From assembly GCA_910575795.1 (NCBI GenBank), contig CAJTGE010000018.1, forward strand, positions 47,410-111,409: a DNA stretch of 64,000 nt, in the 5' to 3' direction. The DNA comes from Clostridiaceae bacterium (GTDB taxonomy: Bacteria > Bacillota > Clostridia > Lachnospirales > Lachnospiraceae). Below are positions 35,351-44,722 of this stretch, piece after piece. Under the pieces are notes generated by a model. The model had not been told where the DNA came from and ran no database searches. It saw only the letters and a program-made list of their open reading frames with translations. The stretch's first letter is position 1. Each line of letters begins with the position of its first letter. A program made the translations under genes and the position numbers.

Positions 35351-37150
35351 TTATCCCCGCTCCGGCGAAATATGCAGGTTCGCAAGCCCGGCCTGCTCTT
35401 TAATGAGCCTCTGCAGCTCGTCAATCCCTTTTGCCCGCCGGATCTGATGCTCCAGGCTGTTTTTCTTGACGCGACGCACCGTCTCTGAAAACGCTTTTTT
35501 CTGCTCCTCGTTTGTCAGGGACTCGTCAAGGGACGCATTAAACAGCGCCGCGACTTCCTTATAGCTTCCCTCATCGTCAATAAAACGATTCAGGATCGCC
35601 GCGGGCTTCACCTCCCCGGCCTCGCGCGCCTCAAACACCGCCTCAGCCGCGGCGCGGTAGAGCGGCTTCACAAAATCCTCCGGCCCAATGATGCCGTGGA
35701 TCACATCAAACAGCCGCGGCTCCTCGATCAGCCATGTCAGAAGCAGGCGCTCCGACGAGCGGATCCCTTCCTCCTTCTCCCGCCGTTTCGCGGCCGGGGC
35801 CGGCCGCGCTTCCCGCGCCTCCTCCTGCGAAAGCCGCTGCGGACGGGAAGACGCCGCCGGCCCGCCGCGAAGCCCCAGCCGGTTCACCAGCGCCCTCAGA
35901 TCGTCATAGGGAATCATATATTCCCTGGAAACGGCCTGGATGTAATTATCGCGCTCCAGCGCCTCGGAAAACTCCAAAAGCTTTTCGGCCGCCCGGTTAT
36001 AGAATTCCGTCTTCTGCTCCGGATCGCCCATGTCATAACCGGATTTGAGCACATCAATCTCAAACAGGAAGCTGTTTCTGGCATGCTCCGCCCGTTTTTT
36101 AAACTCCTCCGGCCCCAGCGTCTTCATAAATTCATCCGGATCCTTGCAGGGGCGCATATCAAGAACCCTGGCTGAAAGCCCGGCCTCCCGGAGCATGGGG
36201 ATCGCCCGCAGCGCCGCCTTCACGCCCGCCCCGTCGCTGTCAAATGTCAGGATCACCTGATCCGTATAGCGCTTCAAAAGGATCGCGTGCCTCTCTGTAA
36301 ACGCCGTTCCCAGGGAGGCCACCGCGTTCGTAAACCCCGCCTGCTGCATGGCAATCACATCCATATAGCCCTCGCACAGAAACATATGGCGCTCCCTGGA
36401 CGTCCTTGCATAATTCAGGCCGTATAAGTTCCGGCTCTTGTCAAACAGCGCCGTCTCCGGGGAATTTAAGTATTTCGGCTCCCCGTCCCCCAGCACGCGG
36501 CCGCCAAAGCCCACGACACGGCTGTTGACATCCATGATCGGAAACATCACCCGGTTATAAAACTTGTCCCTGGTTCCCCGCTCCTCGATTGTCACCAGCC
36601 CCGAATCCTTCAAAAACGCGTCCTCATAGCCCTTGCTGCGCAGATAGCGGTAGAGATCATCGCGGACCTTGTTCGCATAGCCGAGCCCAAAGCGGCGGAT
36701 CGTCTCATCCGTCAGCCCCCGGCCGGTAAGGTAGGCATACCCCGCCTTCCCCTGCGGCTGCTTTAGCTGATAGTAGAAATAATTTGCCGCCAGCTTATTC
36801 GCCGCCAGGAGCGCCGCCCGGCGGTCCGCCATGGCCCTCTGCTCCTTAGAATACTCCATTTTCGGAAGTTGTATCCCGGAACGCTCTGCTAAGAGCTGCA
36901 CCGCCTCCTGAAACGAATAATTCTCATATTCCATCACAAACGTAATCACATTTCCGCTTGCGCCGCAGCCAAAGCAGTAATACATCTGCTTTGACGGGGA
37001 AACCGAAAAGGAAGGCGATTTCTCGTGGTGAAACGGGCACAGCCCGAACAGGTTGCTCCCTTTTTTCTGCAGGCGCACGTACCCGGAAATGATGTCCACG
37101 ATATCGCTTCTCGTCCTCACTTCCTCCAGAACCTCTTCCGGATAAAACAT
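35351..37150 (-). CDS. dnaG: DNA primase
   Basis: The ATG behind GGGGAGGAG gives 599 residues. The CHC2 zinc ribbon has Cys38, His41, Cys59 and Cys62. The catalytic TOPRIM core follows, with LCEGYMDVIAMQQAG and TFDSDGAG supplying acidic metal ligands. A C-terminal helicase-interaction part is preceded by a Pro/Arg/Ala-rich linker. DnaG makes RNA primers for replication. It overlaps no neighbour but lies 13 bases from the dGTPase stop on the same strand. Confidence 0.97.
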   Translation of the reverse strand: MFYPEEVLEEVRTRSDIVDIISGYVRLQKKGSNLFGLCPFHHEKSPSFSVSPSKQMYYCFGCGASGNVITFVMEYENYSFQEAVQLLAERSGIQLPKMEYSKEQRAMADRRAALLAANKLAANYFYYQLKQPQGKAGYAYLTGRGLTDETIRRFGLGYANKVRDDLYRYLRSKGYEDAFLKDSGLVTIEERGTRDKFYNRVMFPIMDVNSRVVGFGGRVLGDGEPKYLNSPETALFDKSRNLYGLNYARTSRERHMFLCEGYMDVIAMQQAGFTNAVASLGTAFTERHAILLKRYTDQVILTFDSDGAGVKAALRAIPMLREAGLSARVLDMRPCKDPDEFMKTLGPEEFKKRAEHARNSFLFEIDVLKSGYDMGDPEQKTEFYNRAAEKLLEFSEALERDNYIQAVSREYMIPYDDLRALVNRLGLRGGPAASSRPQRLSQEEAREARPAPAAKRREKEEGIRSSERLLLTWLIEEPRLFDVIHGIIGPEDFVKPLYRAAAEAVFEAREAGEVKPAAILNRFIDDEGSYKEVAALFNASLDESLTNEEQKKAFSETVRRVKKNSLEHQIRRAKGIDELQRLIKEQAGLANLHISPERG

Positions 37151-37163
37151 AGGCGCTCCTCCC

Positions 37164-38171
37164 CTATATCTTCCAGGATTTCGGGATAAACAGCGCCTCA
37201 AAGCGGTCGATCGCATAGCCGTCCGTCATGCCGGCAATATAATCGCAGACCGTTCTCTCCTCTGTCTCGTCCCGCTCCCGCATCATCTGTAAATACTCCT
37301 TTGGCAGCTCCCCGATATGCTTTCTGTAATAATCGTACAGCATTTCCAGCATGTGCTGCGCCCTGGTCTCCTCGGTCCTGGCCGCGCCGTTTTCATACAC
37401 ATTTTCAAACATCCACTTCCTCAGGCCGTGCATCGCGCTCTCCATGCCCGGAGACATGCAGATCCGATCCTTTCCCATGCTCTGGCCAATCAGGTCATGG
37501 ATCATGGTATTGAGGCGCTCCCGGACGCTGTGCCCCAGCACATCCGTATACGCTGCCGGCAGATCCGGCTCCTCAAAGATCTTCGCCCGGATCGCGTCGT
37601 CTATATCATGGTTAATATACGCAATCTTATCCGAGAGGCGCACGATATGGCCTTCCAGCGTAGAGGGGCAGCCGCTCGTCGGATGGTTCAAAATCCCGTC
37701 CCGCACTTCCCAGGTAAGGTTTAAGCCCTTTCCCTTTTTCTCCAGCGCCTCCACCACCCGGACGCTCTGCTCATAATGGGAAAAACCGCCGCTGCAGAGC
37801 TGGTTTAAAATCGCCTCCCCCGAGTGGCCGAACGGCGAATGCCCCAAATCATGGCCCAGGGCGATCGCCTCGGTCAGCGACTCATTCAGCCGCAGCGCCT
37901 TTGCGATCGTACGCGCAATCTGCGCCACCTCCAGCGTGTGCGTAAGCCTTGTCCTGTAATGATCTCCCTCCGGCGCCAGAAATACCTGCGTTTTGTGCTT
38001 CATCCGCCTAAACGCCTTGCTGTGCAGGATCCGGTCGCGATCCCGCTGATACTCCGGGCGGATATCGCACAGCGGCTCCGCCTGATCCCTGCCCCTTGTA
38101 TCCGCGCTCAGAGAGGCATAAGGGCTTAAATACCGCCTCTCCCATTCTTCTGTCGTTTCCCTGATATTCAT
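37164..38171 (-). CDS. dgt: Deoxyguanosinetriphosphate triphosphohydrolase
   Basis: The 335-residue HD-domain enzyme shows RLTHTLEVAQIARTIA near residue 75 and the metal-binding ALGHDLGHSPFGHSGE near 108. SDKIAYINHDIDDAIR follows near residue 183. The family cuts dNTPs to deoxynucleoside and triphosphate, helping balance dNTP pools. It heads the dGTPase-dnaG-rpoD cluster, which is a frequent clostridial arrangement. Confidence 0.93.
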   Translation of the reverse strand: MNIRETTEEWERRYLSPYASLSADTRGRDQAEPLCDIRPEYQRDRDRILHSKAFRRMKHKTQVFLAPEGDHYRTRLTHTLEVAQIARTIAKALRLNESLTEAIALGHDLGHSPFGHSGEAILNQLCSGGFSHYEQSVRVVEALEKKGKGLNLTWEVRDGILNHPTSGCPSTLEGHIVRLSDKIAYINHDIDDAIRAKIFEEPDLPAAYTDVLGHSVRERLNTMIHDLIGQSMGKDRICMSPGMESAMHGLRKWMFENVYENGAARTEETRAQHMLEMLYDYYRKHIGELPKEYLQMMRERDETEERTVCDYIAGMTDGYAIDRFEALFIPKSWKI

Positions 38172-38398
38172 AGCGATCCCACCCTTTTTCAGAACACTTA
38201 TGAAATATATTTCAAAAGTTTACCCATTATCTTACTATGATATCATATTTTTTACTTTTTTTCAGCCCCTATTCGGATTTATTTCTTACAATTATATGTA
38301 TGGCGCTGTAAAAATATGACATGATGTTGGAGTCAAAAAGTCTTTTAACATCTGATGCCTGCCGATGGATCCGCATATCATGCTCCCGTAAAATATAA

Positions 38399-38427
38399 TT
38401 GTTTTTATTTTCAATTCATGTTATACT
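38399..38427 (+). promoter_or_regulatory. Promoter of the AGCS symporter gene
   Basis: TTGTTT (38399-38404) and TATACT (38422-38427) are separated by 17 bases, 59 bases before the ATG. The 38172-38485 gap is AT-rich, contains this promoter, and shows no other gene. Confidence 0.7.
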
Positions 38428-38485
38428 ATATTTTCAGTCAGGGACGTATTTTTTTCATATTTATCAAGAAAAGGAGAATTCCGTT

Positions 38486-39859
38486 ATGGAAGCACTGGAA
38501 ACAGTTCTGACAAAATTTAACTCTATTTTATGGGGCAACTGGCTTGTATTTGTTCTGTTAGCCCTTGGCGTGCTCTACACCTTCACGAATGGATTTATCC
38601 AAATCCGCTATTTTGGGTTTATCATCAAGAAAACCCTGATCGATTCTTTTAAAGCGAGAAATGAGGACAAGGGAAGCGGCTCTATCTCCACCTTCAAGGC
38701 CATGATGGTCACGCTGGCGGGCAATGTCGGCGGCGGCAATGTGGTCGGCGTTGCGACAGCCATTGTGGCTGGAGGCATGGGCGCGGTGTTCTGGATGTGG
38801 TTCGCCGCATTTTTCGGCATGGCCTTAAAATATGGCGAGATCGTCCTTTCCCAGCTTTACCGCGGGCGCGATAAGGACGGGAATCTCTTAAGCGGACCGA
38901 TGTATTACATCCGGGACGGGCTGAAAGCGCCGTGGCTTGGCGTTGTGATTGCCGCGCTGATGTGCCTTAAGATGATGGGCGCAAATCTCGTCCAGTCCAA
39001 CACGATCTCCGGTATTCTGAACACGCAGTACGGGGTTCCCACCTGGCTGGTCGGTATTTTCCTCATCGGGCTTTTGATGTGCATCACTTTAGGCGGCTTA
39101 AAACGCGTTGCGGATATCGCCACCTCCCTGGTGCCGACCATGTCTATTTTTTACATTGTGATCGGTATTCTGGTGATCCTTCTTAATATCGGACAGGTTC
39201 CGGCTGTATTTGCCCTGATCTTCTCCGAGGCGTTTTCGATGCAGGCTGTGGCAGGCGGCGCGGGCGGCTATGTAATGGCAAAGGCCATGCAGTTTGGCAT
39301 CACCCGGGGCATGTACTCCAACGAGGCCGGCGAAGGCACGGCTCCGTTTGCCCATGGCTCCTCCCTGGTGGATCATCCCTGTGAAGAGGGCATTACCGGT
39401 GTGACAGAGGTCTTTCTTGACACGATCATCATCTGTACCATCACCGCCCTCGTTATCGGCGTAACCGGAATTTATCAGCAGAGTGATCTGAACGCGACCG
39501 TTATGGCTATCTCCGCCTTTGGCACCATCTGGACCCCGTTAAAGCATCTGGGCGCGTTTGCCCTCCTTGTTTTCTGCTTTACCACGCTGATGGGCCAGTG
39601 GTTCAATGCGGCGAAAAGCTTTACATATGCATTCGGACCTGCCCTGACCAGCAAGATCAAATATGTTTATCCGTTCCTCTGCATCGTGGGGGCCGTACAG
39701 AAGATAAGCCTTGTCTGGACTGTGCAGGATCTGGCCATGGGGCTTGTGATTATCCCGAATATGATCGCCCTGGTTGTGCTCTTCCCGCAGGTGCGCAGGC
39801 AGACAAAGGAATATTTTTCCAATCCGAAATTTTATCCGAAGGCTGCTTCTAAAAATTAA
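38486..39859 (+). CDS. Alanine/glycine:cation symporter (AGCS family)
   Basis: From the ATG nine bases after AAGGAG the protein has 457 residues with about ten membrane helices. AGCS signatures include TFKAMMVTLAGNVGGGNVVGVA near residue 72, WMWFAAFFGMALKYGE near 110, and GITRGMYSNEAGEGTAP near 275. The family imports alanine or glycine with sodium or protons. A frame continuing upstream to 38399 crosses the promoter and is not coding. It is monocistronic with a strong downstream terminator. Confidence 0.94.
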   Translation: MEALETVLTKFNSILWGNWLVFVLLALGVLYTFTNGFIQIRYFGFIIKKTLIDSFKARNEDKGSGSISTFKAMMVTLAGNVGGGNVVGVATAIVAGGMGAVFWMWFAAFFGMALKYGEIVLSQLYRGRDKDGNLLSGPMYYIRDGLKAPWLGVVIAALMCLKMMGANLVQSNTISGILNTQYGVPTWLVGIFLIGLLMCITLGGLKRVADIATSLVPTMSIFYIVIGILVILLNIGQVPAVFALIFSEAFSMQAVAGGAGGYVMAKAMQFGITRGMYSNEAGEGTAPFAHGSSLVDHPCEEGITGVTEVFLDTIIICTITALVIGVTGIYQQSDLNATVMAISAFGTIWTPLKHLGAFALLVFCFTTLMGQWFNAAKSFTYAFGPALTSKIKYVYPFLCIVGAVQKISLVWTVQDLAMGLVIIPNMIALVVLFPQVRRQTKEYFSNPKFYPKAASKN

Positions 39860-39929
39860 TAACGAAGTCCTTCAAATGCATTTCATGATCATGACGGCGG
39901 CTGCAGTTCCGATCGAGCCGCGTATCTGC

Positions 39930-40008
39930 CGTGCTGACCGTATAGTAACATAGCAACGGCAGGCGCCCCATCGCAAAGCGATTTTACGGGCTGAAGCCGT
40001 CAGATTCC
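39930..40008. repeat. Degenerate family B repeat, copy B4
   Basis: GTGCTGACCGTA through GCGATTTTACGGGCTGAAGCCGT matches the interior of copies B1-B3, including a CCCCATCGCAAAGCGATTTT block, but both ends are eroded. It lies between the symporter stop and its terminator. The surrounding gap to 40203 has no gene. Confidence 0.5.
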
Positions 40009-40040
40009 ATCATGCAATATAGTCCCTGAGTTTGAACACA

Positions 40041-40074
40041 AGGCTGCGCCAGCAAAAGCTGGCGCAGCCTTTTT
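40041..40074 (+). terminator. Strong intrinsic terminator after the AGCS symporter
   Basis: AGGCTGCGCCAGC and GCTGGCGCAGCCT pair perfectly around AAAA and are followed by TTTTT. It is directional on the plus strand, since the minus strand lacks a T-run. Confidence 0.9.
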
Positions 40075-40203
40075 CTGAACCGCGCTGCCTTCTATTTCTG
40101 AGACAGGCTTTAAAAGTCTGCAACTCCGCCGCAAGCAGCGAGGCAGCAGCTACGGGTTACAGGCGGCGCCCCGGATTTTTTCCGCAAAGCTTTCCCGCGC
40201 GCC

Positions 40204-41472
40204 CTATTTCCCCGGACTGCCGGATTCCATCAGGGCCGCATACTGCTGAGCCGGCACATATGCCTCGACCAATATCCCGTCTTCCCTGTACTCTTCCTTC
40301 AAAAGCTGGCCCATTTTGCGGATCTGCTGGATCTTTGCCGCATCCCGGTACGGATAGAGCCGTTCCAGATAAATCCGCCGGCTGCGGAGGATCCGTTCCA
40401 GAAGCAGTTTTAACTCTTCTATCCCCTCTCCGGTCTTTGCCGAAATCCGCGCCTGGTAATCGGAGCGCAGATCCCGCAATACCGCCTCCTCTGTCAGGCA
40501 GTCGATCTTATTAAATACAGTTATGATGATTTTATCCTGAATCCCCAGCTCGCGCAGCGTCTCGTATACCACATGCAGCCGCAGATCCATCTGATCATCC
40601 GAGCAGTCCGCCACATGGAGCAGGATGTCGCTGTAGCGCGCCTCCTCCAGGGTGCTCTTAAACGCCTCGATCAGATGATGCGGAAGCTTTCTGATAAAGC
40701 CCACCGTATCTGTCAGGAGAATCGTCTCCCCGCCGGGGAGCGCGCAGCCTCTTGTCGTCGGATCCAGCGTCGCGAACAGCTTGTCCTCCGCCAGGATCCC
40801 GGCGCCTGTCAGGCGGTTTAAAAGCGTTGATTTGCCCGCGTTTGTGTATCCCACAATCGCTGCGGACATAGCATGGCTCTGCCGCCTCTTTTTCCTCGAA
40901 ATCTCCCGGTGGCGCTTGACGCCCTCAAGCTCCTCCTTTAGCTGCCCGATCCGCCGGTGGATCAGCCGCCGGTCCATCTCCAGCTTCTTCTCGCCCGGCC
41001 CCCTTGTCCCGATCCCGCCTCCTAAGCGGGACAGGGAGCTGCGAAGGCCCACCAGGCGCACGGCCCTGTATTTAAGCTGCGCCAGCTCCACCTGAATCTT
41101 GCCCTCGCTGCTCGTCGCATGGGCGGCAAAAATATCGAGAATCACCATGGTCCGATCCATCACCTTGGTCTGCAGCGCCTCCTCAAGGCCGCGCATCTGC
41201 GCCGGGGACAGCTCGTCGTCGCAGACGATCCCCGTGGCCTTAAACTCCTCTATCTGATCTCTCAGCTCCTCAAGCTTTCCTTTTCCCAGATATGTTCCGG
41301 GGTGGATCCGCTCCCGGTTCTGAATCATGCGCCCGACGGCCACGCCGTTCGCTGTCCTGACAAGCTCCGCCAGCTCGTCAAGGGAGCGCTCCGTATCATC
41401 CTCCTCACAGGTGCTGACTCCCACCAGGATCACCCGCTCCTCCTCTTCCTTCAGCTCAATTAAATCTGCCAT
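40204..41472 (-). CDS. hflX: GTPase HflX
   Basis: The 422-residue protein has the HflX N-terminal domain with GKGKLEELRDQI near residue 63 and the glycine-rich GGGIGTRGPGEKKLEMDRR linker near 150. A G domain with P-loop GYTNAGKST near residue 210, DPTTRGC, DTVGFIRKLPH and FNKID follows. HflX binds ribosomes and rescues or splits stalled particles under stress. It lies ten bases downstream of the TPR lipoprotein gene. Confidence 0.96.
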   Translation of the reverse strand: MADLIELKEEEERVILVGVSTCEEDDTERSLDELAELVRTANGVAVGRMIQNRERIHPGTYLGKGKLEELRDQIEEFKATGIVCDDELSPAQMRGLEEALQTKVMDRTMVILDIFAAHATSSEGKIQVELAQLKYRAVRLVGLRSSLSRLGGGIGTRGPGEKKLEMDRRLIHRRIGQLKEELEGVKRHREISRKKRRQSHAMSAAIVGYTNAGKSTLLNRLTGAGILAEDKLFATLDPTTRGCALPGGETILLTDTVGFIRKLPHHLIEAFKSTLEEARYSDILLHVADCSDDQMDLRLHVVYETLRELGIQDKIIITVFNKIDCLTEEAVLRDLRSDYQARISAKTGEGIEELKLLLERILRSRRIYLERLYPYRDAAKIQQIRKMGQLLKEEYREDGILVEAYVPAQQYAALMESGSPGK

Positions 41473-41482
41473 AGCCCTCCTG

Positions 41483-42256
41483 TCACCGACTCTCTAAAAA
41501 TGCAATCTCCCTGTCAACCTCCGGAACCGATCCCCAGGAGGCCCGGTACTCCCGGAGCAGCTCCAGCGCTTTCGCAAAGTCCAGCTTCTGCTCATACACC
41601 GCCGCCAGGTTGCGCGTCAGCACAGCGGCCGCCTCGCCTTCCGCCTGCAAAAGCCCCTGCTCAAAGTAGCTGACAGCCTCGTCGAGATTCCCCGCCTGCG
41701 CAAGGCCAAGCCCCATCTGGTTCAAAATCCCCGGTCCCGCCATGCCGCCGTCAATCGCTGTCCGGCAGTATTCCAGCGCTTTTTCCGTCTCTCCGGCCTG
41801 CCTGGCCGCCTCTGAGAGCGCTGTCAGCGCAGCCGATGCCGCGGCCTGCGCGCTCTGATCCGATACCTTTGAAAGTCCCGCCGCCGCCTCGTAATCCGTC
41901 TGCGCCGTCTCAAAATTGCCGGCCATCGCCTCAGCCGCCGCCTTATAATACCGGTATTCCGCCCTCTCGCCTTCTACCTGCTCCAGCGTGCCGTACGTAT
42001 ATGCCGCCGCCGCATAGTCCCGTGCCAAATACTCCGCCTCGCCCCGGTACTTTAAAATATCAAGCTCAAACCGGTCCACGATCCCGTCAGACGCTTCCAG
42101 CGCTTCCTCAAAAGAAGCGATTGCCCCGCCGTAATCCCCTTCCGCCATCCTCTCAATGCCCGAAAGCCTGGCCTCCTTTGCCTCTTTCGACTCCCCGCAC
42201 CCGCATAACAGGACGGCTGCGAGCAGGCCGGCGCACAAACTGATCCGTTGTCTCAT
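41483..42256 (-). CDS. TPR-repeat lipoprotein
   Basis: This 257-residue protein has a signal peptide ending in the lipobox LCGC, giving a lipidated Cys20. Several tetratricopeptide-like helix pairs follow, visible as recurring GDYGGAIASFEEAL, NFETAQTDYEAA, ETEKALEYCRTA, NLDEAVSYFEQGL and DFAKALELLREY units. It is predicted to be membrane-tethered outside the cell and to scaffold protein contacts. The partner is unknown. It precedes hflX. Confidence 0.85.
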   Translation of the reverse strand: MRQRISLCAGLLAAVLLCGCGESKEAKEARLSGIERMAEGDYGGAIASFEEALEASDGIVDRFELDILKYRGEAEYLARDYAAAAYTYGTLEQVEGERAEYRYYKAAAEAMAGNFETAQTDYEAAAGLSKVSDQSAQAAASAALTALSEAARQAGETEKALEYCRTAIDGGMAGPGILNQMGLGLAQAGNLDEAVSYFEQGLLQAEGEAAAVLTRNLAAVYEQKLDFAKALELLREYRASWGSVPEVDREIAFLESR

Positions 42257-42283
42257 CCGTTATTCTTCCCTCTTTCCTCTGTG

Positions 42284-42338
42284 ATGTATTCTTGGAATCC
42301 CGCTGCACCCGCCTTTGCTGCTGATTTTGTGGGTACAT
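42284..42338. repeat. Family C palindromic repeat, copy C3
   Basis: ATGTATTCTTGGAATCCCGC at the left and GGGTACAT at the right are diverged versions of the family C ends, with the shared GCCTTTGCTGCTGATTTTG core. Confidence 0.55.
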
Positions 42339-42374
42339 CGTGTAAATGCATCCGCCCCGCAACGTTTAATTCGT

Positions 42375-42539
42375 GTTACGGTTCACACCCCTGCCGGGCT
42401 GTGCCCAGTAATACGCTTCGCGATGCACACAAACCGCCAGAAAATGCGGTTTGGCGCCGCTGCCCTCGGGTTTTCCGCGACTTCCGCTGCGCTGCACTCA
42501 CAAAAAACACCTCGCATTGGCTGATGTGTGAACAGTAAC
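42375..42539. repeat. Family A repeat, copy A3
   Basis: GTTACGGTTCAC at the left and GTGAACAGTAAC at the right enclose 165 bases. The interior shares the CTGCCCTCGGGTTTTC...CAAAAAACACCTCG core with the tandem copies near 8.1-8.4 kb. Its last base supplies the final base of the dUTPase TAG stop codon. Confidence 0.8.
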
Positions 42540-42970
42540 TAATTCGTCCCTGTGCTCCCATGCCCTCCCCGGTCCGCATGGCCCAGAAGCGCCGTCTCCT
42601 CAAAGTCGAGCGCCGGCTGATGCTCCATAATCCGGAACTGGCAGATGCGGTCATTTACATGGATCACCGTATCCCGCAGGGCATACGCCGGAAAAAACCA
42701 CTGATCCTGATCCCCGCAGTAGCTCTCGTCAATGACCCCCATATGGTTTGTCTGTATGATCCCGAAATTTTTAAACGTACTGCTCCTGGGGACCACATGG
42801 GCCTCATACCCGGCCGGAAGCTCCATGGCCACGCCCAGGGGAATCAGGGCAAATTCACCCTTTTTAAGCGTAACCTCCTTCGCCGCCCGCAGATCGATCC
42901 AGTCCGATTTGCCGCCAATATAGGCAAGCTTTTCTATGTCCTCCGTGAAATATTTGATTCTGATCTTCAT
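42539..42970 (-). CDS. dut: dUTPase-family nucleotidohydrolase
   Basis: The 143-residue protein shows all five dUTPase motifs: [32 protein letters not shown] and the glycine-rich [12 protein letters not shown]-terminus. It hydrolyses dUTP to dUMP and pyrophosphate, keeping uracil out of DNA and feeding dTMP synthesis. Motif 3 is slightly unusual ([11 protein letters not shown]), so a deoxycytidine-type relative cannot be fully excluded. It is alone on its strand and its stop codon abuts a family A repeat. Confidence 0.88.
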   Translation of the reverse strand: MKIRIKYFTEDIEKLAYIGGKSDWIDLRAAKEVTLKKGEFALIPLGVAMELPAGYEAHVVPRSSTFKNFGIIQTNHMGVIDESYCGDQDQWFFPAYALRDTVIHVNDRICQFRIMEHQPALDFEETALLGHADRGGHGSTGTN

Positions 42971-43301
42971 GTGTCATTCTCCTGTCCTTTGTCGTTCCTG
43001 CTGATATTCACCGTTATTAACGCAATGCTGTAATAGCGGCTGATTAGTATAGCTCAATTCAAATAACTCTATGCATTATAGATTTTACAGACTACCACGA
43101 TACTTGTGTTTTTCCGGACAATAATGTAAAGTTATTTAAATTGGCTTATATTAGTTTGTACAAATCCAAAACAATTGATACAATTTAACGATGACCCGAC
43201 TTTTGCTCCCGGCATCCTATCATAAACTCAAGCTCCTAAGCATGTCTTTCAGAATCAAGGCAGGCCGATCATGTAGCCATCATCAGGCTCTGCATATATC
43301 C
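42971..43301. other. AT-rich intergenic gap
   Basis: The gap between scpB and dut is much more AT-rich than the coding sequence. It contains promoter-like AT tracts but no clear gene, terminator or repeat that I can identify. A dut promoter probably lies here. Confidence 0.5.
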
Positions 43302-43925
43302 TTATATAATTGACATCGATTCCCCCGCATCCTCTGACAGCTCCCGCTCCTCCCCTGCCGCAAGCTTCAGCTCCTCCTCCGCCTCCAGCCGGAACTCATC
43401 CAGCTTATCCTGCGCCGGCACAGGCAGCTCCTTTGTGGATCCGACGCCGAAACGCCGGAGAAATTCCTCTGTGGTCGCAAATAAAGCCGGCCGGCCCGGC
43501 GCGTCCAGGCGGCCCACCTCATAGACGAGATTATAATCGATCAGGCGGTTTACGGCATGATCCGACTTCACCCCCCGGATCTTCTCGATCTCCAGCTTGG
43601 TGATCGGCTGCTTATAGGCAACGATGGAAAGCGTCTCCAAAGCCACATCGGTCAGAACCTGCTTTTTGGGCGCGGACGCCACCTCGATCAGGTTTTCATA
43701 GTATTCGGCCCGGGTGCACATCTGCCAGCTATCCTCCAGGCGGGTGATCTGCATCCCGTGCTTTCCCCTGTCGTAGCGCTTTTTAAGGCGCAGCGCCGCC
43801 TCCCGCGCCGTGTCCATATCCGCCCGCAGGGCGGCTGCAAGCTGCCTTGTCTCTACGGATTTGCCCATGGTAAACAGCACGGCTTCCACGATGGCCTCTT
43901 CCTCTGCACTCTTATTTTTTTTCAT
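43302..43925 (-). CDS. scpB: Segregation and condensation protein B
   Basis: Starting at the ATG six bases after GGAGG inside the scpA end, the protein has 207 residues. It has the two winged-helix domains of ScpB, with the conserved ETLSIVAYKQPITKLEIEKIRGVKSD block and the YEVGRLDAPGRPALFATTEEFLRRFG motif. With ScpA and SMC it forms the bacterial condensin that organises chromosomes. The C-terminus is an acidic tail. Confidence 0.96.
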   Translation of the reverse strand: MKKNKSAEEEAIVEAVLFTMGKSVETRQLAAALRADMDTAREAALRLKKRYDRGKHGMQITRLEDSWQMCTRAEYYENLIEVASAPKKQVLTDVALETLSIVAYKQPITKLEIEKIRGVKSDHAVNRLIDYNLVYEVGRLDAPGRPALFATTEEFLRRFGVGSTKELPVPAQDKLDEFRLEAEEELKLAAGEERELSEDAGESMSII

Positions 43926-44709
43926 CAAAATCCTCCAGGCCCTCCAGGGAAATCTCCTCTGCCCCTTCTGTGTCCCGGGCCTCTATGTACATGTCGCCAA
44001 AAGGCGCTTCCTGGCTTAAATACACGCTGCCGATCTTCATCAGCTCCAGCACGGCCAGAAAGGTCACCACCACGTCCAAGCGGTCAGTGCGGCGCTTTAG
44101 AACCTCGTGAAAGCGAAAACGCCTGTGCGTCCTGGCATACTCCATCACAGATCCGATCCGCTGCTCTAAGCTGACCGATTCCTTGCGGATGGCGCCGAAA
44201 CGGCTCCGGATCGGATCGATCCTGTCCTCGCTCCGCTTCATGACCGACTGAAAAATCTTCTGCAGCTTGGCCAGCGTTAAGCCCTCTAAGAGGCTGTCCA
44301 GATCAACCGGCGCCTCATGCCTGGCCACCTCCTTCGGGATATCGGGTTCCCGGTAGAGAATAAGCTGCGCGTCCTGCTCCAGCTCCATAAGCTCACGGGC
44401 CATATATTTGTACATCTTATATTCCAGCAGGCGGCGCGCCAGCTCTGCTCTCGGATCCTCCTCTTCCTCCTCTTCCTCCCTGGCGGGCAGAAGCATCCGC
44501 GACTTGATGTCAATCAGCGTGGCCGCCATGACTAAAAAGTCGCTGACCACGTCCAGATCCTCCTCCTCCATGCGGCTGACATAGTCCAAATACTGCTCCG
44601 TGATCAGAACGATGGGAATGTCGTAGATACTGACTTTATTTTTCTCGATCAGATGCAGCAGCAGATCAAGCGGGCCTTCAAAGTTATCGAGCTTGTAGGA
44701 AAGAACCAT
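43912..44709 (-). CDS. scpA: Segregation and condensation protein A
   Basis: The 265-residue kleisin has the N-terminal YKLDNFEGPLDLLLHLIEKNK motif that binds the SMC neck, an acidic central segment (EEEEEEDPR), and the C-terminal winged-helix LDVVVTFLAVLELMK that binds the SMC cap. It is the bridging subunit of SMC-ScpAB. It overlaps scpB, as is usual. Confidence 0.97.
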   Translation of the reverse strand: MVLSYKLDNFEGPLDLLLHLIEKNKVSIYDIPIVLITEQYLDYVSRMEEEDLDVVSDFLVMAATLIDIKSRMLLPAREEEEEEEDPRAELARRLLEYKMYKYMARELMELEQDAQLILYREPDIPKEVARHEAPVDLDSLLEGLTLAKLQKIFQSVMKRSEDRIDPIRSRFGAIRKESVSLEQRIGSVMEYARTHRRFRFHEVLKRRTDRLDVVVTFLAVLELMKIGSVYLSQEAPFGDMYIEARDTEGAEEISLEGLEDFDEKK

Positions 44710-44722
44710 TCCAAAACCTCCC

